From contig NC_081847.1 in the NCBI RefSeq assembly GCF_963259705.1, positions 89,298,546-89,362,545 on the forward strand: DNA of 64,000 bases. Direction: 5' to 3'. The stretch comes from Myotis daubentonii (lineage: Eukaryota > Chordata > Mammalia > Chiroptera > Vespertilionidae). Below are positions 44,974-57,381 of this stretch, piece after piece. How positions within the stretch are numbered: position 1 is the first letter of the stretch; every line of letters starts with the position of its first letter. A program made the position numbers and the translations under genes. The notes under the pieces are model-generated. The model had not been told where the DNA came from, ran no database searches, and saw only the letters and a program-made list of their open reading frames with translations.

Positions 44974-45299
44974 ATCTAGGCCATGGGGGAGCTGATTAGG
45001 ACTGAGAGCCTAAACTAGCAGAGAAGCGCCAAGACTTAAAACTAGGGACCAGATGAAAAAGGAAGTCAGAGACATAATTTGTGGAATTCATGTATTAATT
45101 AAATCAACCAAGGCTTATTTAGCCTCTGCCAAGTGACAGGTGACAAGACAGATGCAAAATGTTAAAGTTCAGGCATTCATAAAAACAGTCTGGTGAAAAT
45201 GACCGATAGAAAACTCAATGCGGTACATCTGAAACTAATACAAAATAAGATTGAGTGTAAAGTGTGATTGAAAAAAGAATTATAGAGGAAAATATATAG

Positions 45300-45518
45300 C
45301 CCAGCCGGCACGGCTCAGCGGTTGAGTGTCGACCTATAAACCAGGAGGAAGGTCACGGTTTGATTCCCTGTCAGAGCACATGCCCAGGTTGTGGGCTCGC
45401 TCCCCAGTGTGGGGCGTGCAGGAAGCAGCTGATTAATGATTCTCTCTCATCATTGATGTTTCTAGCTCTCTCTTGCTCCCTTCTGCTCTGAAATCAATAA
45501 AAATATATTTTGAAAAAG
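45300..45518 (+). mobile_element. VES SINE, plus strand
   Basis: CCAGCCGGCACGGCTCAGCGG head, 'ggttgag' type, with a small insertion (aggaggaaggtcac), then the gtgtggggcgtgcagg block and the aaatcaataaaaatatatttt tail. GGAAAATATATA and AGAAAATATGTATA flank it. The tail runs into a tetranucleotide array. Confidence 0.9.
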
Positions 45519-45540
45519 AAAATATGTATATACATATATA

Positions 45541-45554
45541 TCTACATATATCTA

Positions 45555-45605
<51 letters not shown>

Positions 45606-45610
45606 ATATT
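45541..45610. repeat. (TCTA)n microsatellite after VES tail
   Basis: Twelve to thirteen perfect TCTA units with degenerate tata/tcta sequence on both sides. It lies directly downstream of the SINE A-rich tail, a common birthplace of microsatellites. Confidence 0.93.
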
Positions 45611-46734
45611 GTGGTAAGCAGTACTACAAAGCAAACAGAGTATGAACTTGGCTGATGATTGGGTAGCATTAGAAAATTCTCTCAAACCTGAAAACCATTG
45701 CTAGACAAAGGGGAAGTCAATGGTGGTAATGGAGGCAGCAGTACATCTTGATTCAGACATCTTGTTTGATCTTTAAGTCTTAAAACATAAATACTACATT
45801 TAATTGTAATAGTTAAGTTACTCACAATCCAGTTTATTTTCATTCACATTATCGATGAAATTTCACAGCATCTTTAGCATTCATTCCATTGCTCTCTCTG
45901 TCATTTCCCCTTTAATGTTTGTGTATAGCACTTAGAGTATGTGAGAACTTGACATCAGTTTTTCTGTCCAAGTACAACTTTTTAGTATGGTTAAAAAGAA
46001 GTTTATCACTTATTCCCAAAGTCTGAGAATTCTAAAATTTAATAATTTTTTGCTAGAGAACTTTTATGCTCTGCTCTTGGCATTAATAATTGATATAAGT
46101 AAATTCCATATATAGGGAAAAAGTACATAGTCAGCTGCATTTTTTGAGAAAAACACTTTTGTAGGGCCTACCCAGTTAGGGATAGCAGTATGGTCACTTT
46201 TATGTGGAGAACTGTCATAATTTCCCATCCATGTAATCCTGAAATGATAATGATTATAATAATTATAATAACCTCAACAATTAACATGTTGGTCCTTTGT
46301 AGTTCATAATGGTTGGGGAAATAATCCTGCCAAAATAAGACCCCTCTCTGCCCATATAGAAGAAAAAGAAAACACAGTTTGTTATAAAGTAAGGATGTAA
46401 GGTGTTATGAAAGTGACTACAAAGTCTGGGTAGACTTTCACACATATTTATACAGTCAAGTAGAATAAGGAACAATTACAACTTCTCTCTCACCTTGAGA
46501 GGTAAATAGATGCACTATGGATTATTTCCCATCTATCTTGTGAAAGCCTTGAGCTAACTCTGCAGGCGGGCACTCAGAAGTTGAAGGATCAGAAGTTCTA
46601 CTCTTGCACTGACAATCAAAAGGTTGGTCCTCTTCCACACCTACATGTTTTCCAAAAGACACCCGATAGAGGGGGTGGTGTGAGGCAGCTGCCTCTCTCC
46701 TCAAGGAAAGTTTATCCTTTTATCCTTCTGTAAC

Positions 46735-46930
46735 TTCCGTAACACACCTTTTTATACACATGATCTCATTTAATTCTCACAATCCTGCCAGGCACACATA
46801 ATTATATCCCGTGTTAGAATGAGGAAACTGATGCTTAGAAAGGTCAAGGAATATTTTTAAAGTCATAAGACTAATAGCAGAGGATTATTCCAGATCACTC
46901 TGCAACTCGCATCCTCATTTCTTAAATGAG
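46735..46930 (-). repeat. MIR SINE fragment, antisense
   Basis: catgatctcatttaattctcacaatcctgcc, atatcccgtgttagaatgaggaaactgatgcttagaaaggtcaagg and agtcataagactaatagcagagg follow the antisense MIR. Confidence 0.75.
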
Positions 46931-46998
46931 GCATTTTGGATGCCACATGGAGAGTTAATGATAAGGAAACAATCATTTTTATTGTTTTTGCCTGGGAT

Positions 46999-47034
46999 GT
47001 GCGTGTGTGTGTGTGTGCGCGCGCGCGCGCGCGC
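46999..47034. repeat. (GT)n(GC)n alternating tract
   Basis: About eight GT units pass into nine GC units. This pure purine-pyrimidine alternation is a strong Z-DNA-type sequence. Confidence 0.9.
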
Positions 47035-47439
47035 CTTATGTTTTAAATGTTTAAAGCAGGCCATTGGACACAGTCTAGATGAATTTTTCTACATAATATC
47101 TATGTCAAGGAATTGTTTGGGGAATGAAAGGCTATAACTAACATAAGGAAACTTGTACTGCACTGGGTGCTTAATATACTAGTATGATAGAAGCCACTTA
47201 CTGTTACAGAACCATCTTGTACTTCAGGAGGAGGAAAATGCTGAAGACAATGGGAGCTTCCATAGAAATAATGCTTTCCTAAGATTATTCATCCATCCAT
47301 CCATGTGTCCACTCATCACTCATTCCACCAGCACTTGAAACCCTGCCTCTGGGCCTGCCTCTACATGGGCACGCTGCGGGAAATGAAGAGACCAGAGACT
47401 GTCCCTCCTCTTAAATACAGTACTAAACCCTTCCTTGAT

Positions 47440-47650
47440 ATGAACCAGGTCAGGGGCCAGATGCTTTGCAAACATTAACCAAGTTAACCTCATCAGTTGC
47501 GCTGTAATGTGGGTGCCACACCTGCCCCTGCTGTCCCTGTGAGGAGACTAAGTTTGTGTCTAAACCACTCAACTAGCAAGTGAGAGACCCAGGTTTGAAT
47601 CTACGGTGTTTTTGACTGCAAAACCCATTCATTCTCTCAACCACAATGTT
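47440..47650 (-). repeat. MIR SINE, antisense, nearly full core
   Basis: ggggccagatgctttgcaaacattaacc, a middle with tgtgaggagactaagtttgtgtc, actagcaagtgagagacccaggtttgaatctacgg. Antisense MIR including the tRNA-derived part. Confidence 0.65.
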
Positions 47651-49412
47651 ACTGTGCCTATCACATGGATATGGAAAGCGCTGTGACAGAGGGTCGTACC
47701 AGGTGCAGTGCTGACAGAAAGGGCCTTGGCAGGTACCGCTTTCTTTAGGGAGCCAGCACACACACTCTTTCTGGATAGTGGCTCTTGGATGGAATTCTTT
47801 TGGGAATTTCTAATACACAGAAGCTTGCTCTCCCAGCTGCTTCATAAAAGATAGCAGCCCCGTGCGATCACGCACCTACCAATTTAAGTCCCAATCACAG
47901 CTTAGGCTTTCTTTATCTTTCTTTCCTATTTCTTTGATTGTTTCATAAACAGTCTGTGAATATACGGGCTACCTTTCCTTCATTTTGCCTAAAAGTTTGG
48001 GCGATTATTAATTAAAGACCCACAGACAACTTTTCCAACATTGAATCTTCCATGTGGATCCACTAGAATTCATAACAATTGGGATTAGAAAATGGTGGAC
48101 ACATTCCCCTAAACTTTAGAGAACACCATCACCCTTTTGGTCCATTTTCTTTCTTTTTCTTCCTTTTTTCCTTTAAATTTACAGAGAAAGGGGGCTTGTT
48201 TGGAGGGTACCTTGAGAGTGTCCCACTTTGGAAAGTGAGGGCACCATTACTGGCAGGGAAGGCGGCTCTTTCTGGACGCTGCCTTTATTCGTAGGTTTCA
48301 CTGAATGTGTTGAAGAGGAAGGTCAGGAAATTAGAGCCGGAGAAAGGAAAGGGCTAAATGTATAACATGGTCTTCAGTGGGACCAGCGGGTCAGTATCGG
48401 AGTCAGAACCTCCAGGCACACTGAAGGATGTGCCAACTCTGGATCCCGTAGAATCAGCTTTTCACTCTTTGGTCCTGAAGCACAGGTAGGTGTAAGTCTA
48501 CCTCGCTGCCTGAGTCTGTCCTTTCAAATCTCATGCACGATTCCCTGCAGCAGAACACTTTTTGAAGGCGATTACTTTGTGGTAGAATCACCTACATCTC
48601 ACACCTTGCAGTCAAGGCCAACTCTAAGATTATTAAGGTTAGCCCTGTGCGATGAATAGTAAGACCAGCACTCCACATTACGGTATAATATGGCCAATAC
48701 AATGATGTGTGAAACAAACCTAAGGCTGTTTTGTAAAAGGAGAAGAAGAAATAAACTTTGATGGATGCTGGCAAAACCTTCTAACCTTGTCTAACACTGG
48801 TAACCCGTTAGTGAAAAAAGAGAAAAGAAGAAAGGCAAGCACATGCAATGCGTTTCCAATGCTCGCAAAGACGCTGAGGAACTTGGGCAATCCCAGAAGC
48901 CATCCGTGTTAGAGCATGTGCACGTGTGTGCGCTCTCAGACATTGCTCTAGGCAAGGAGGACATTGAAGGTGGAAAAGCAAGTTTTGTTTTGTTTTCTCC
49001 TTTAGCTAATAAGATCCCAAGGGATGACTCTTACCTGTACCAGAAGGAGACACGTGCTTCTCTTGTCACCTGCCAAGTAGGGGTGCTGGGGTCCTCCTGG
49101 CCTGGAGTCCCTTCCGCTGGCTGCTGATCCTCACGGGGGCCGGGGGGGGGCGGGACTCAGGAGCATGGTCTTACATTTCCTGCTCTTTTGTTGTTGTTGT
49201 TACACATCCTCACAACACTGTTCCCAAGTTCTTCTCTTAAGGTTTCCTCAGAGCTTGGCATTTTAACCCGTTACCTTTAGCACCATTTCTTCTTGACCCC
49301 AGAACTTTGTCTCAGTGGCCTGCCCTCGCCTAAAACGCATGTCAGTTCTGATCTGGTCAAGAGACATAGCAGTGCTGGGACTACCATGAAATCGTTAGTA
49401 ACTCTTTTATTT

Positions 49413-49622
49413 ATTTATTTTTTTAAATATATTTTATTGATTTTTTTTACAGAGAGGAAGGGAGAGAGATAGAGAGTTAGAAACATCGATCAGCTGCCTC
49501 CTGCACACCCCCTACTGGGGATGTGCCCGCAACCAAGGTACATGCCCTTCACCGGAATCGAACCTGGGACCTTTCAGTCCGCAGGCCGACGCTCTATCCA
49601 CTGAGCCAAACCGGTTTCGGCT
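49413..49622 (-). mobile_element. VES SINE, minus strand, well preserved
   Basis: Very like the copies at 5423 and 44374 ('gataga-gcctgcggac' type). The plus strand ends TCCACTGAGCCAAACCGG. ACTCTTTTATTT at 49401 and 49623 is the target duplication. Confidence 0.92.
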
Positions 49623-50144
49623 ACTCTTTTATTTTTAAACATTTGAAACTGCTAGGTTTTAGGGAATTAAAAGCAAATTCTGGGTTAGTGGACCCGTGAT
49701 AAAAAATTAGGTTTACAATCTGGCAAATATTTTCATCATGCTTTCTCCACCTTAGACTATTTTTGGTTATCAAGTAAATTAATCTTCATTGGGATGTGAC
49801 CCTTGCCAACTTAACCTGCTCTCTGCACCCATCTCTGACATTTTAGAGACTCAAGCACCTCTTACTAATTTTACAATGACAGGGGGAAATGAGTTGGATG
49901 ATTAAAATATGAAATATACTCTGAGCCAAGTTACATGGACAATTTTGGACCAGGGTTACCTGCATTCTGGGTTGTATCATTGTCACCAGTGCGTGTTTCA
50001 CATGATTCTTTTTGTTGTTTTTCCGCCCCATGATAACTAAGTTAAAAACACAAGGAGATTCCATTGACTGACACAGTATATTCATTTTTCACTGCCCTGT
50101 AGCATAGGGAAAGGGGAAGCACACAAACCTTGGCATTATACATA

Positions 50145-50271
50145 CAGGGTGTCCCCAAAATATATACACAGTTTGAATAATTATCAATTCCAATGGGTTA
50201 CATCTGAAAAGAAAGAAACATCAATTGAGCACCAGCTGTAAAGTGTGTATACACTATTTTGAGATGCCCTA
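50145..50271. mobile_element. mariner-like MITE (127 bp)
   Basis: One end starts CAGGGTGTCCCCAAAATATA and the other reads, reversed, TAGGGCATCTCAAAATAGTG. Both continue into a tatacaca motif, giving inverted repeats of about 28 bp with several mismatches. TA dinucleotides flank it at 50143 and 50272. Ends and TA target fit Tc1/mariner elements. No coding capacity. Confidence 0.75.
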
Positions 50272-50676
50272 TATTTCCCTTGGAACCTCGTCTCGTATCT
50301 CCACTGTAGTTTTCTCATCTGTCTAATAAAGGGTTAAGGATGTGCCTTGCATATGGTTTTACTTCAAAGTTTAATGAATCAAGTAATAAAATATGACACA
50401 TTTGTCTTAAAATATACATGATGGAAGTCTTTAGACTTACTGGAATTGCTTCTATCATCAATGTATTATTAATAAAATATTACATATTCATCTAAATATA
50501 TATTCATGAGAAAAATTTCCAAAAATGCAGGAATGTATAAAGAAAAAAGGAAGGCTCCCCTATTCTCCACTCCCAATCCACTGCACTCCCAGTAGGTTAT
50601 TTCTGTTAACAGTTTGGCATATGTATTTTTTAGACAAGATAGATAAATGATAGATAGTTCAGTAGACATCCACAAG

Positions 50677-50891
50677 CCCTGGCCAGTGTGGCTCGGTTGG
50701 TTGGGCGTGGTCCCCCGCACCAAAAGGTTGCCCATTCAGTTCCCGGTCAGGGTGCATGCTGGGGTTGCTGGCTTGATCCCAGGGGGCGTGCAGGATGCAG
50801 CCAATAGATGTTTCTCTCTCACATATCAATGTTTCTCTTTCTCACTCTCCCTTCCTCGCTGTCTAATAATCAATAAACTCTTCTTTAAAAA
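50677..50891 (+). mobile_element. VES-related SINE, plus strand, older type
   Basis: The head CCCTGGCCAGTGTGGCTCGG followed by ttggttgggcgtgg is the same older head seen at 19114. B-box-like CAGTTCCCGGTCAGGG, then a cgtgcaggatgcagcc block and a ctctccctt tail. Target duplication unclear. Confidence 0.85.
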
Positions 50892-51849
50892 ATCGATATC
50901 CTCCAAAGTGGTCACCAAGGTTTTGAATATAGGTTTCATTTTTATCATTGTTTTGAATTAGTTGATGGAAAGAGCATTTTGCTAATGATTTGCAAATGGG
51001 TTCTCATGGCTTTTATATTGTTTTTATACTAGGTGTTTTATGCAAGCTGTTACTACAAAGATTTAATTCATAGACTAAAGGAAAGTGGAACGGGACTAAC
51101 AACACACTTACCTTTTGGGAACAATTGATAAATTGTGGCAAGATTATTTAACTGCAGGAGTACCCTTTAATATACATCTTAACATTATAGATACAGGAAT
51201 GGAGGCTAAGCCAAATTGAAAAGCAGCAGCGCTGAAATGTGTATGTTATAGGTTCTGCTAGCCAGAGGTGAGGACGGAAGTGCTCACAGTTCACTGATTA
51301 ACGCTGCCTGTCCAAGAGGGCTGCAGGAAAAGGAGCCACTGAGACCTTTGGAAAAAGCAATGGCCTGGGTGTCAAGAGAACCGAAGTCTCTTCTGTTTTG
51401 CGACTCCATAAGGAACCATGAGTTAGCAAGCCCGTCCTTCCCTCCTCAAACCACTTTAAAGCAGGGCCATACTCACCACCTGTTGGCTTTTAGGAATTGT
51501 GGTAGCAATTAAATGGGGGGAAATAAATAGATCACCTTGCAGAAAAAACGCCAGTTTATTGCTGACCTGTTCATGTGAGGATGTCTACGCTAGATATTTT
51601 ACAAATTTTGAATGAGTTTCTACCAGGTCGGGCTCTTCCAGGAGCAGGTAGTGGCCCACGGTTGGGCCTGAAGACTCGCTGGCCCATGAGGAGAGAAGTA
51701 CAAGATTTGGAACAGAACAGTTTTCTCTCCGTAGAATTTAATAATAAGTAAATGGGCTTGCATTTGGTATGTCATGTTCCAGGAGTTTTCTTTAATTCTG
51801 TGAACTATTTGTCCATGCCAGATTAGAACGAAAAAGACCCACTTTGTCA

Positions 51850-51960
51850 TGACATTGTCTGGGAAGCACTTGGGGATTGGGGCTGTGCTAGATACAGCAG
51901 AGAGCAGCACTGACCCAGTTCCCACTCTTTCAGAGCTTGGGGTCCTGGGGGAGACCCAGC
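51850..51960 (-). repeat. L2 LINE fragment, antisense
   Basis: gtctgggaagcacttggggattggggctgtgctagatacagcagagagcagcactgacccagttcccactctttcagagcttgg resembles the antisense L2 3' region. Confidence 0.45.
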
Positions 51961-52004
51961 TGTTAACTATACCTAAGTGGTTACTATTCAAACGGAAGCC
52001 GGTG

Positions 52005-52150
52005 CTCCCCCTCAACCCCTTTCCTCCTTTCTCCCTCTCCTAACCACCCCACCACTCTCCCCTTCTCCTCCCCCCGCCCCCCACCCCGGGTCTTCTCCTT
52101 CTTGTTCCCTCTGCACCCCTGCATCTCTCTTCCCCTGGCACTCCCTTCTT
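52005..52150. repeat. Polypyrimidine tract
   Basis: About 145 bp almost wholly C and T on the plus strand with few purines. Could support triplex or quadruplex structures; no element recognised. Confidence 0.8.
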
Positions 52151-52399
52151 CAACCATAGCTTGCTCTCCCTCTGTCCTCAATCTTTCATTTGCTTTTCAC
52201 CGACTCTAGTGTACATTTCTGATGTTATTTATCAATCTACATAATAGAATAAGTATCTTATCGGTAATCATAAGCAACAAAGAGCTATTCCAGGATTCCA
52301 ATTTTTACTTATTAATTCTTTCCGATGGCCAAAGAGTGTGTGCTACATTCCTATGCCTTTCCTCTCCCTCCTTTCCTTTCATCCATTGGGCTAGTTCCT

Positions 52400-52445
52400 T
52401 TTTAATTTATTGAGCTCCTACTATGTGGCAAGCATTGTGCCTTTG
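52400..52445 (-). repeat. L2 LINE 3' fragment, short
   Basis: atttattgagctcctactatgtggcaagcattgtgcc is the antisense L2 end. Confidence 0.6.
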
Positions 52446-54183
52446 TCTTGCCTCCCCCCCACCCCCACCCCCCACACACACTGTATCTCTGTTCCTGTCC
52501 CTAAAAGGAAAAATAAGCAAAAGTATTAAGGGAATTGGAATTCCGGATTCTGTGACTATTTAACCTGGGCATGTGGTGTTTTAGAATGCATTGTTCTTGT
52601 GAGTATTATTTTTTTTAAAAAAAAAAAGATAATAAGACAGAGCATGTATAAATTGAAAGTCTGAGCATTTATTGTTATTATTGAGAATATAAATGCAGTG
52701 GCATAATTCTGATTCAGTAGGTCTGGAGTAAGGCCTGAAAGTTGGTATTGCTAAGAAGTTCACAGGTGATGTTGATGCTGTTTATTGAGGAGAAAATATT
52801 AGCTCAAATTCTAAGAGATGGAGTCTTCTTGATGTAATTCACCTTTCTCGTCGGACCACATTGGTGTGGCCTTGACCTCTTTTGGTTCCATGATCCTTTG
52901 CTCAGGTGCCTGCCTTGGTAGTTTTGGCCCAGGGAGCTCATGGGGCAGTGGACTGTTGGCAGGTTCATTTGTTCTAAAAGGAAGTAGAGAGAGAAGATTC
53001 TACACTAAAACGATATGTTCAGTGTCATTAGTTGTCCTGTTTAGTTTCTTTGCATGGAGACACTGAGAAAGGAGCTTAGCAAGGTGTGAGGGGCAGTGAA
53101 CACCCGTCTAAATCAGGCCATTCAAAACCCCATAAATGTTTCCTCTGTCTTAACTCAAAAAGCAAGGACTTTCAAACCAGAATCCCCTGTACTTTATTCA
53201 AAGAATGCTTTTGTAGGAGGCCATGGTGATGTACCATTGCTATAGCGGCATAAATGTAGGGTCAGGGTGTGGGGAGTGCATTGGGAGCAGCTCTTGGCTA
53301 ATTAAAAATAATCACATTAGAAGACGTCTTATCTTGGTATTATTCAGAGTCTAAATTGATACAGTCAGTGCAGAAACTTAGAGAAAATATCTTGTAATGG
53401 TCAACCAAGACAAATATTATAATTCTGATTTGAGGAGAGTTCAGTGATTTATCATGATAGAAACATTATAAATGAACATGAGCATATATACCACCACTAT
53501 AAAAACATTTGTTACCTGGGAGTCATTTCAATTCTTAGTTGTTTTTTTTCTTTTTCTCAGGCTCAGTCTGACATTACTTTTTGCCAACACTTTTACTATG
53601 ATAAATTAAACATCAGAAAAAAGCAAAACGTTTTCTCTTTTTCTACTGACTTTTTTAAAACATTGTGCTTCTGCTTGGTGACTTTCTACATATACTGGTA
53701 CTGCTTTATGAATGGGAGTATTAGAGCAAGGCCACATTTCCCATGAGCATTTGGGAAAATGGGACTTGGACATGTGTGAAAACTGAGTGTATAATCTAAA
53801 AAGTTTTGAAATATGAAAAGCATGAGCTTAGGAAATAGGATCAGTGTAGGTTGGAATCACTAACTTAATTCTTTCCGAGTTTGCTAAAGAGCCGCTACCT
53901 GGAAATCACAGTGCCAGCTTCAGAGTGTGCAACACAGAGAGAAAGCTTGGCACCTGGTCCTCAGAGGAACAGGCTGAGGATCTGCCCCCGGAGCACGCGC
54001 CTTCAGCCTCGGCACCCCGACCCTAACAATACCCAGTGATGACCACTTTTCACTTTATTCCTGACGCCCCCCAGTATGTGTCTCCCCTGTCTCATGACCC
54101 CGGTCCCCTTGTCCTTCACCAAATACCTATTGTCCTGCCTTCGTCACAGTTCTCTGCCTTGGAATTTGATCCAAGCTGCTTTC

Positions 54184-54250
54184 ATCCTCCTCCTCCTCCT
54201 CCTCCTCCTCCTCCTCCTCCTCCTCCTCCTCCTCCTCCTCCTCCTCCTCT
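54184..54250. repeat. (TCC)n trinucleotide microsatellite
   Basis: About 22 perfect units. Long open frames of poly-Pro, poly-Leu or poly-Arg across it are artefacts of the repeat. Confidence 0.97.
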
Positions 54251-54645
54251 TTCTCCTCAGTGTACTTTCTTTTTGTTCTGGTTTCATGCACACACCATTT
54301 CTAAAGCCCGCCTTCCTTGAGAGAGAATGTAGCGCAGTGGTTTCTGGCACTAAATGCGACACCTTCCATTAGGTGCCAGCTTCGCATTCAGTAACTGCTA
54401 CCGTTAGTGAATCAGGATCCTTGCGAAGATTCAGACATTCTCATGTTAGTAAAAAGAGGTAATTAAATTGCCTATCTATTTTCCCTCACCGGGTCCCTAT
54501 GATGTGTATATTAGATCAGTTGTGAAAATCACTTTTTAAATAGAAAAGTGACAAATACGTTACTATTCTCCTTCAACAATAGGATTTTTATGTTCTGTAT
54601 CCTCCAAATACTAATGTGTTAATGCTGGTCTTCCTTTATCTCATA

Positions 54646-54885
54646 CTAGAGGCCCAGTGCATGAAATTCGTGCACAGGCAGGGTCCCTAGGCCTGGCCGG
54701 CAGTCAGGGCTGATCAGGGCCTTCCTTCCCCCAGCTGCCAGCTGCAGGCTGCCTACCAAGGCCTTCCCTTCATTCCTCACCACCCCCTGGTGGTCAGTGC
54801 ATGTCATAGCAAGTGATCGAACTCCCGGTCTCCTGGTCGAACTCCCAAGGGGACACTTGGCATATTAGCCTTTTATATGTGTAGA
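54646..54885 (-). mobile_element. HeliBat-type Helitron, minus strand
   Basis: The plus strand begins CTAGAGGCCCAGTGCATG after an A and ends TATATGTGTAGA before a T (240 bp). 3' hairpin TGCATGAAATTCGTGCA intact. It carries the caccccctggtggtcagtgc block also found at 26789. Confidence 0.9.
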
Positions 54886-55257
54886 TATTTGTAAATTATT
54901 TTCTCCTCCTATATATTCAAATCTTTAGCAAATTTCCTATGATGACTTCATTTTACATCATGCAGCCTGAGTGTCAAATAGCAATGTCTTTGGTTATAAA
55001 TATCATGCAATTGGTCATCTTGTGCTTTTGTAATCTTGGTGATATTATAAGTTCATCTGCATTTATACAAACATCGTGGTGGTTCAGTTTATGCCCATTT
55101 CAGGAAAGGGCAGGCAGGCAGCCTTTGTACAGAGAGTGGAAGGTGCTAGCAGGCTCTTCATTGTGACTACTGATGTTATGAGGTACTGCAAATTGGGTAC
55201 CTCAGATGACACTTTTCAATTTTGTTGTGTCTTGAAGAGCCTCCTAAATCTAAAGTT

Positions 55258-55303
55258 AACCCCCCCCACCCCCCCCCACCCCCGCCACCAACACACACAG
55301 AGC
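55258..55303. repeat. C-rich / CA low-complexity tract
   Basis: C7-AC8-type runs then ACACACAC. Confidence 0.85.
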
Positions 55304-55881
55304 GCACCACCTGTCTTTTTAGACTCTTCTCACAAAGCCAAACGTTTCTCCTGCTGAGAGGCAGTGATAGAGTTTCGACAGAGCTCCGCCCGGGGAAATG
55401 GGGAGCCCATTTCTGATCCTGTGTTTGTCACTGTCACTGTGACTTGAGCAAGTTCTTCATTTTATCTTTATCAGGATCTTTTAAGTAGGAAACCTGAGGA
55501 TGTTATCTTATTCTGGGGTCTGTTTTGAATATTGGAAGGATAATGACTACTAAATGATTTCTATAATTAAAATGGTGAATGATTCAAAGCAATTGTTTTT
55601 ACTCAGATGAATCTATTCTAGGCCCCTTTGTTTAAATAAAACAGAATTATTCAATCTTTGTTAGAAGGATGCTATTCCTTTGACAAGTATTTAAATAATA
55701 ATGCTTTTTGATTAGCCATCCAAAACTTTCATTGACTTCAAATCCTTTATGATGGCCATAAGCTTATCTGTTACTGATGATGAGGGATTTCAACTCCTGA
55801 GGTAAAAGTAGTAAAGGAAGCTTGGTGAAAATGTCTTGATTATCAAATAGTGAATTGACATTAAGAAAAAAAAGTAACAGC

Positions 55882-56060
55882 CTTTGATTACTGGTGGGGG
55901 CACATACCCAGAGTTGTGGGCTCAATCCCCAGTCGGGGGGGGGGGGTGCAGGAGGCAGAAGTCAATGACTTTCTCTCTCATCATTGATGTTTATAGCTCT
56001 CTCTCCCTCTCCCGTCCTCTCTGAAATCAATAAAAATATATTTTAAAAAAGAAAAGAAAA
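55882..56060 (+). mobile_element. VES SINE, plus strand, 5'-truncated
   Basis: The tRNA-like A-box is missing; the copy starts near the ggggcacatacccag block, then the cccagtcgggggg region with a 10-G run, and the tail gaaatcaataaaaatatatttt. Confidence 0.85.
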
Positions 56061-56592
56061 TAACATAAGAAAATATTGACTATAATAGCAGGTACTAGAA
56101 AACAGAAGTCTTGAGACTAAAGTGAGGTACGTTGTATGCAGTAAAATGGAGCCCATTCCATGTCATTCACCAGATAAACTTAACACAAGGCCTTATTTAC
56201 AGTGGTGTTGGGAGAGCTCTAAAGCTAAACAGAATAGTAAAGCACAATGGAAATTAATAATAGAAGGTGCAGGCGCCGCTGCAGCCAGGGGGAAAGCAAG
56301 GAAGGAGTTGGTATTCCTGGAGCTCGAGAGCCAGAGCTGCCTGGTGGGATGAGCTTCACCGAAGATGCTTCCTGGCAAGAGCTGGGCGTGGGAAGGTGCA
56401 CTCCAAGCTGGAGCTGAAGATGCCCCCGAGCCAGGGAGGGTGTGTGCATGGGAGGGGACAGGAATACCCAGCCTCAAGCTCTCACCAGTATCTCCCACTG
56501 TTTGAACCAAGTCATAAGATAACAGGCAAGGGAATCTGAAAAATGTATTGCAAAGAAAGGAGGAAGAGAGGATCTAAGATCAAACCAGAGAA

Positions 56593-56757
56593 TCTATAAT
56601 AATAAAAACGTAATGTGCAAATTAGCCCAAATGTCCTTCCAGATGAAGCCTGAGCTGCAAGGGAAGCCCGGGTCCCCTGTGCCAGAGGGAAGCCGGTGCC
56701 AGCAGCCAGGGGAAGGAAGGCCTACTCTTACATGAATTTCATGCATCCGGCCTCTAG
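56593..56757 (+). mobile_element. HeliBat-type Helitron, short, plus strand
   Basis: Begins TCTATAATAATAAAAACG after an A and ends CGGCCTCTAG before a T (165 bp). 5' subterminal gtgcaaattagcc; 3' hairpin TGCATGAAATTCATG-like, written catgaatttcatg. Non-autonomous. Confidence 0.88.
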
Positions 56758-57381
56758 TTACCCGTATAAGATGAAGGAGTGTATGTGTGTTAAGGGGGGG
56801 AGCCTTTCCTATACTTATTTTAGGATTTACTCATTCTTTAAGTCCAAGAAGTGCTTGGCGACTTAGGCTGCTCATCATCTCAGAATGTTGGAACACGGCT
56901 TCAGCTTCCTCATTGAGTAAGCAGTCCTGGCTCACACACTACAGCAGGGAGTGGAAAAAAATTGGGGGTGGGGAGATTGGTATAGGAGGGCTTAGGAGAA
57001 AACATCGTGGATCATGTACTCTAATCATTAGCCTCTAAGTTTCTCTAAAGCCTGGGCACTAAATAGACCTGGTGTGCATGCAGGATCTCTCACTCCATGC
57101 ACTCTCCTAAAGCTCCATGCACTCCTTCACCTGCTTCCTCATGGCTGGAAATACCCAGAGACAATTAGAGATAAAAGGTTTGAATTACAAGTGTCTAACT
57201 GAAGTAACATTCTTCTGTGGGGGAATTTCAGTCAAAGGATAATCAATCAATCACTCTGTCAGTCTATTTCGCAGTCAGATGACTTACAGAGAGCCAGTGT
57301 GCATACAAGTAGCTGGAGGATTTACCATAAAGATGGAACAGAGAACATGAGGGACCCAGAGAACAACCTTTGAAGACTTTT

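Noticed and set aside
54036..54372. Poly-Pro, poly-Leu and poly-Arg open frames
   Set aside because: All are readings of the (TCC)n microsatellite.
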